Positions 5,341 to 6,326 of a DNA stretch of 6,326 nucleotides are shown piece after piece. Both the position numbers and the translations under genes were made by a program. The notes under the pieces are model-generated. The model did no database searches. It was not told the DNA's origin and was given only the letters and a program-made list of their open reading frames with translations. Within the stretch, counting starts at the first letter, position 1. Each line of letters begins with the position of its first letter. Source of the stretch: an uncultured Eubacteriales bacterium (GTDB taxonomy: Bacteria; Bacillota_I; Bacilli_A; RF39; UBA660); contig ONXO01000053.1 of the NCBI GenBank assembly GCA_900321795.1, forward strand, positions 1-6,326, in the 5' to 3' direction.

Positions 5341-5691
5341 GTGTATAATAACCAAAATGGAATGTATGCTAATTATGAGGTAGAAACTAATAAAGAATAC
5401 ACTGAAAGTAAGAGTGAAAGTTCTTATGTAGGAAATAAACCTATGTATGGAGGAACTACTATGAATATGGGATGCGGTGCTTTACCAGGATGTGTAATGC
5501 CACCTGTATATGAATGCCCTGAAGAGAGAGTAATTCATAGAGAAATTATGCATGAGGTTCCTCATGTAGTACCAATCAATACTAGAATAATAAATCATCA
5601 TATTTATAGACATACATATAGTCCTTGCTACACTTGTTGTGAAGAAAATGAAGTATGCAATGTGACTGATGGATGTCCATGTAACTTCTAA
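5341..5691 (+). CDS. CotD-like spore coat protein
   Basis: This 116-aa protein starts with GTG at 5341. It is Cys/His-rich: nine Cys (45, 51, 59, 96, 99, 100, 106, 112, 114) and six His (67-91). Residues 73-95 (VPHVVPINTRIINHH, then IYRHTYSP) align well with my recollection of the central segment of Bacillus subtilis inner coat protein CotD (VPHIHP..T..VNH..F.H). In that family the protein assembles into the spore coat, and cross-linking through Cys and Tyr is plausible. The N-terminus (1-43) is polar and Tyr/Asn/Ser-rich, with no signal peptide. The C-terminus packs six Cys into 19 residues (CYTCC, CNVTDGCPC), more Cys than I recall for CotD. It appears monocistronic, with a sigma-K-like promoter candidate and a strong terminator. 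The alternative is a coat-like structural or metal-binding protein unrelated to sporulation. Confidence 0.65.
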   Translation: MYNNQNGMYANYEVETNKEYTESKSESSYVGNKPMYGGTTMNMGCGALPGCVMPPVYECPEERVIHREIMHEVPHVVPINTRIINHHIYRHTYSPCYTCCEENEVCNVTDGCPCNF

Positions 5692-5719
5692 AACTTGAGT
5701 CAATTCTCAAGTTTTTTCT
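5690..5719 (+). terminator. Intrinsic terminator of the CotD-like gene, overlapping its stop
   Basis: AAACTTGAG (5691-5699) pairs perfectly with CTCAAGTTT (5706-5714) around a 6-nt loop and runs into a T-rich tract (5712-5717, then CTTT). The stem starts on the last base of the TAA stop, and an extra A-U pair can form one base further out. Confidence 0.85.
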
Positions 5720-5738
5720 TTAATTACAAAGGGTAATG

Positions 5739-5747
5739 TGATATTAT
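5739..5747 (+). promoter_or_regulatory. Candidate extended -10 promoter of the 109-aa gene
   Basis: TG-A-TATTAT fits an extended -10 element. The -35 region (TTTAAT, 5719-5724, 17 nt spacing) is weak. The predicted start near 5754 coincides with the ribosome binding site, leaving a leader of only about 12 nt. Confidence 0.45.
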
Positions 5748-5765
5748 TAAAGCGGAGGTTTTATA

Positions 5766-6095
5766 ATGATTGAAGAAAATAATAAATTGCTAGTATTAGC
5801 TTATAATGATGATTGTTTAGTGGGAGGTTTTAGTTTCCCTTATTGTTACACTTTTGCATTACCTTATGAAGTAAACAATCTAGCTATTGTAGAATATGAT
5901 GGAAATACAAAAAATGTAATTCAGAGAGTGTATATAAGCAATGATGACTATGCAAAACATTTTATTGATGATAATGCATTAGATGTTTCATCTTTTAGAG
6001 AACTTAATGAATATATTGAGTTATTAAATGAAGATTATAAAAATAATAGCTATGCTAAAAAGCAAGTAAAAAAATGTAATTATCTACAACACTAA
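5766..6095 (+). CDS. Unrecognised small 109-aa protein
   Basis: No family is recognised. The first ~57 residues look like a compact beta-rich fold: KLLVLAYNDD (7-16), GGFSFPYCYTFALPY (20-34), NNLAIVEYD (37-45), then VIQRVYIS (51-58). Residues 76-92 (SFRELNEYIELLNEDYK) form a likely acidic amphipathic helix, followed by a short basic tail with a Cys (KKQVKKCNY). There are three Cys (17, 27, 104) and no signal peptide or membrane segment. The start is supported by GGAGG (5754-5758) 7 nt before the ATG. Terminators on both sides make it a single-gene unit. Its position after a coat-like gene does not establish a shared role, since a strong terminator separates them. Confidence 0.75.
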   Translation: MIEENNKLLVLAYNDDCLVGGFSFPYCYTFALPYEVNNLAIVEYDGNTKNVIQRVYISNDDYAKHFIDDNALDVSSFRELNEYIELLNEDYKNNSYAKKQVKKCNYLQH

Positions 6096-6112
6096 AAGAG
6101 CAAGTGTTTTTT
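6088..6112 (+). terminator. Weak hairpin-U terminator overlapping the 109-aa gene stop
   Basis: AACACT (6088-6093) pairs with AGTGTT (6103-6108) around a 9-nt loop and merges into six T (6107-6112). The stem covers the first base of the stop codon. At six base pairs it is probably leaky, and a better terminator follows. Confidence 0.45.
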
Positions 6113-6130
6113 ACAGTAGTATTGAAAAAG

Positions 6131-6160
6131 TAGTTGCATCTCTATGCGATTATTTTTTTT
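6131..6160 (+). terminator. Second, stronger intrinsic terminator
   Basis: A 9-bp stem (6131-6139 with 6144-6152, two G-U wobbles) closes a CTCT loop and is followed directly by eight T (6153-6160). With the preceding weak hairpin it isolates the 109-aa gene from the last gene. Confidence 0.7.
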
Positions 6161-6162
6161 AA

Positions 6163-6171
6163 TGATATAAT
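6163..6171 (+). promoter_or_regulatory. Extended -10 promoter of the DUF2779-like gene
   Basis: TG-A-TATAAT is a perfect extended -10 element placed right after the T-tract of the preceding terminator. No clear -35 is seen. The start near 6178 would give a leader of about 11 nt carrying only a weak GGTGA binding site (6178-6182). Confidence 0.55.
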
Positions 6172-6188
6172 AAAATTGGTGAATTAAA

Positions 6189-6326
6189 ATGGCGATAACA
6201 AAAACTGATTTTATAAATTATACTAGATGCAAAAGATATGCTTCTTTAGAACAGTTACATCAGGATAAACTAGAAAGTGATATGACTATTGAAGAATATC
6301 TAAAAGAAGAAGAAAATGAAAAATAT
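6189..6326 (+). CDS. Possible DUF2779/RecB-like nuclease, N-terminal fragment
   Basis: Forty-six codons are visible before the right edge, with no stop. The opening MAITKTDFINYTRCKRYASLEQ resembles, from memory, the start of DUF2779-type proteins and of RecB/Cas4-like PD-(D/E)XK nucleases. In those, a Ser/Thr-x-x-x-Phe-x-x-Tyr-x-x-Cys-x-Arg segment opens the protein and the Cys (here residue 14) can be an iron-sulfur ligand. The remainder of the fragment is acidic and helical (IEEYLKEEENEK). The catalytic region lies beyond the window, so the assignment rests only on this short segment. The start has a weak GGTGA binding site 6 nt upstream and an extended -10 promoter. It could instead be an unrelated protein. 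Confidence 0.5.
   Translation, partial: MAITKTDFINYTRCKRYASLEQLHQDKLESDMTIEEYLKEEENEKY

Noticed and set aside
5482..5703. Minus-strand open frame opposite the CotD-like gene
   Set aside because: No start signals, and it is antisense to a gene with conserved Cys/His spacing.
1..6326. SRP RNA gene, tRNAs, riboswitches, CRISPR or insertion sequences
   Set aside because: The intergenic gaps are all under about 100 bases and are filled by promoters and terminators. I saw no SRP RNA tetraloop region, tRNA-like fold, spaced direct repeats or transposase.

Overview
The window is about 70% A+T by eye and reads as chromosomal DNA from a low-GC Gram-positive bacterium, most likely a Bacilli or Mycoplasmatota-like (Tenericutes-related) gut lineage. 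This rests on the linkage of ftsY, ylxM and ffh, the strong AAGGAGG-type ribosome binding sites, the sigma-A-like promoters and the short hairpin-plus-U terminators. UGA appears to be a stop codon: ffh ends in TGA directly on a terminator hairpin, so the mycoplasma code 4 is unlikely. There is no mobile element, tRNA, rRNA or CRISPR array.

Region 1 (1-1804) is a tight forward operon. It holds ftsY (SRP receptor, 5' end outside the window), a Nudix hydrolase starting 1 nt after the ftsY stop, and ylxM (SRP-associated HTH protein), whose start overlaps the Nudix stop as ATGA. A perfect 14-bp hairpin terminates it and probably also serves the convergent gene that follows.

Region 2 (1805-3890) holds an unrecognised 220-aa gene on the minus strand, then ffh on the plus strand. 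Their promoters are divergent and packed into about 45 bp. The minus-strand gene therefore separates ylxM from ffh, which are usually adjacent and co-transcribed in Firmicutes. FtsY, YlxM and Ffh together serve co-translational membrane targeting, but ffh here has its own promoter and its own terminator.

Region 3 (3891-6326) is a run of forward genes that mostly look individually transcribed. They are an unrecognised 433-aa protein behind a near-consensus promoter, a 116-aa Cys/His-rich protein resembling the spore coat protein CotD, an unrecognised 109-aa protein, and the first 46 codons of a protein resembling the N-terminus of DUF2779 or RecB-like nucleases. The CotD-like gene is the most interesting locus. 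It has a sigma-K-like promoter candidate, and a perfect 8-bp inverted repeat masks its Shine-Dalgarno sequence, but only on transcripts that begin upstream of that promoter. Two patterns recur: predicted 5' leaders of only about 10-20 nt, and terminator hairpins whose 5' arm overlaps the stop codon.
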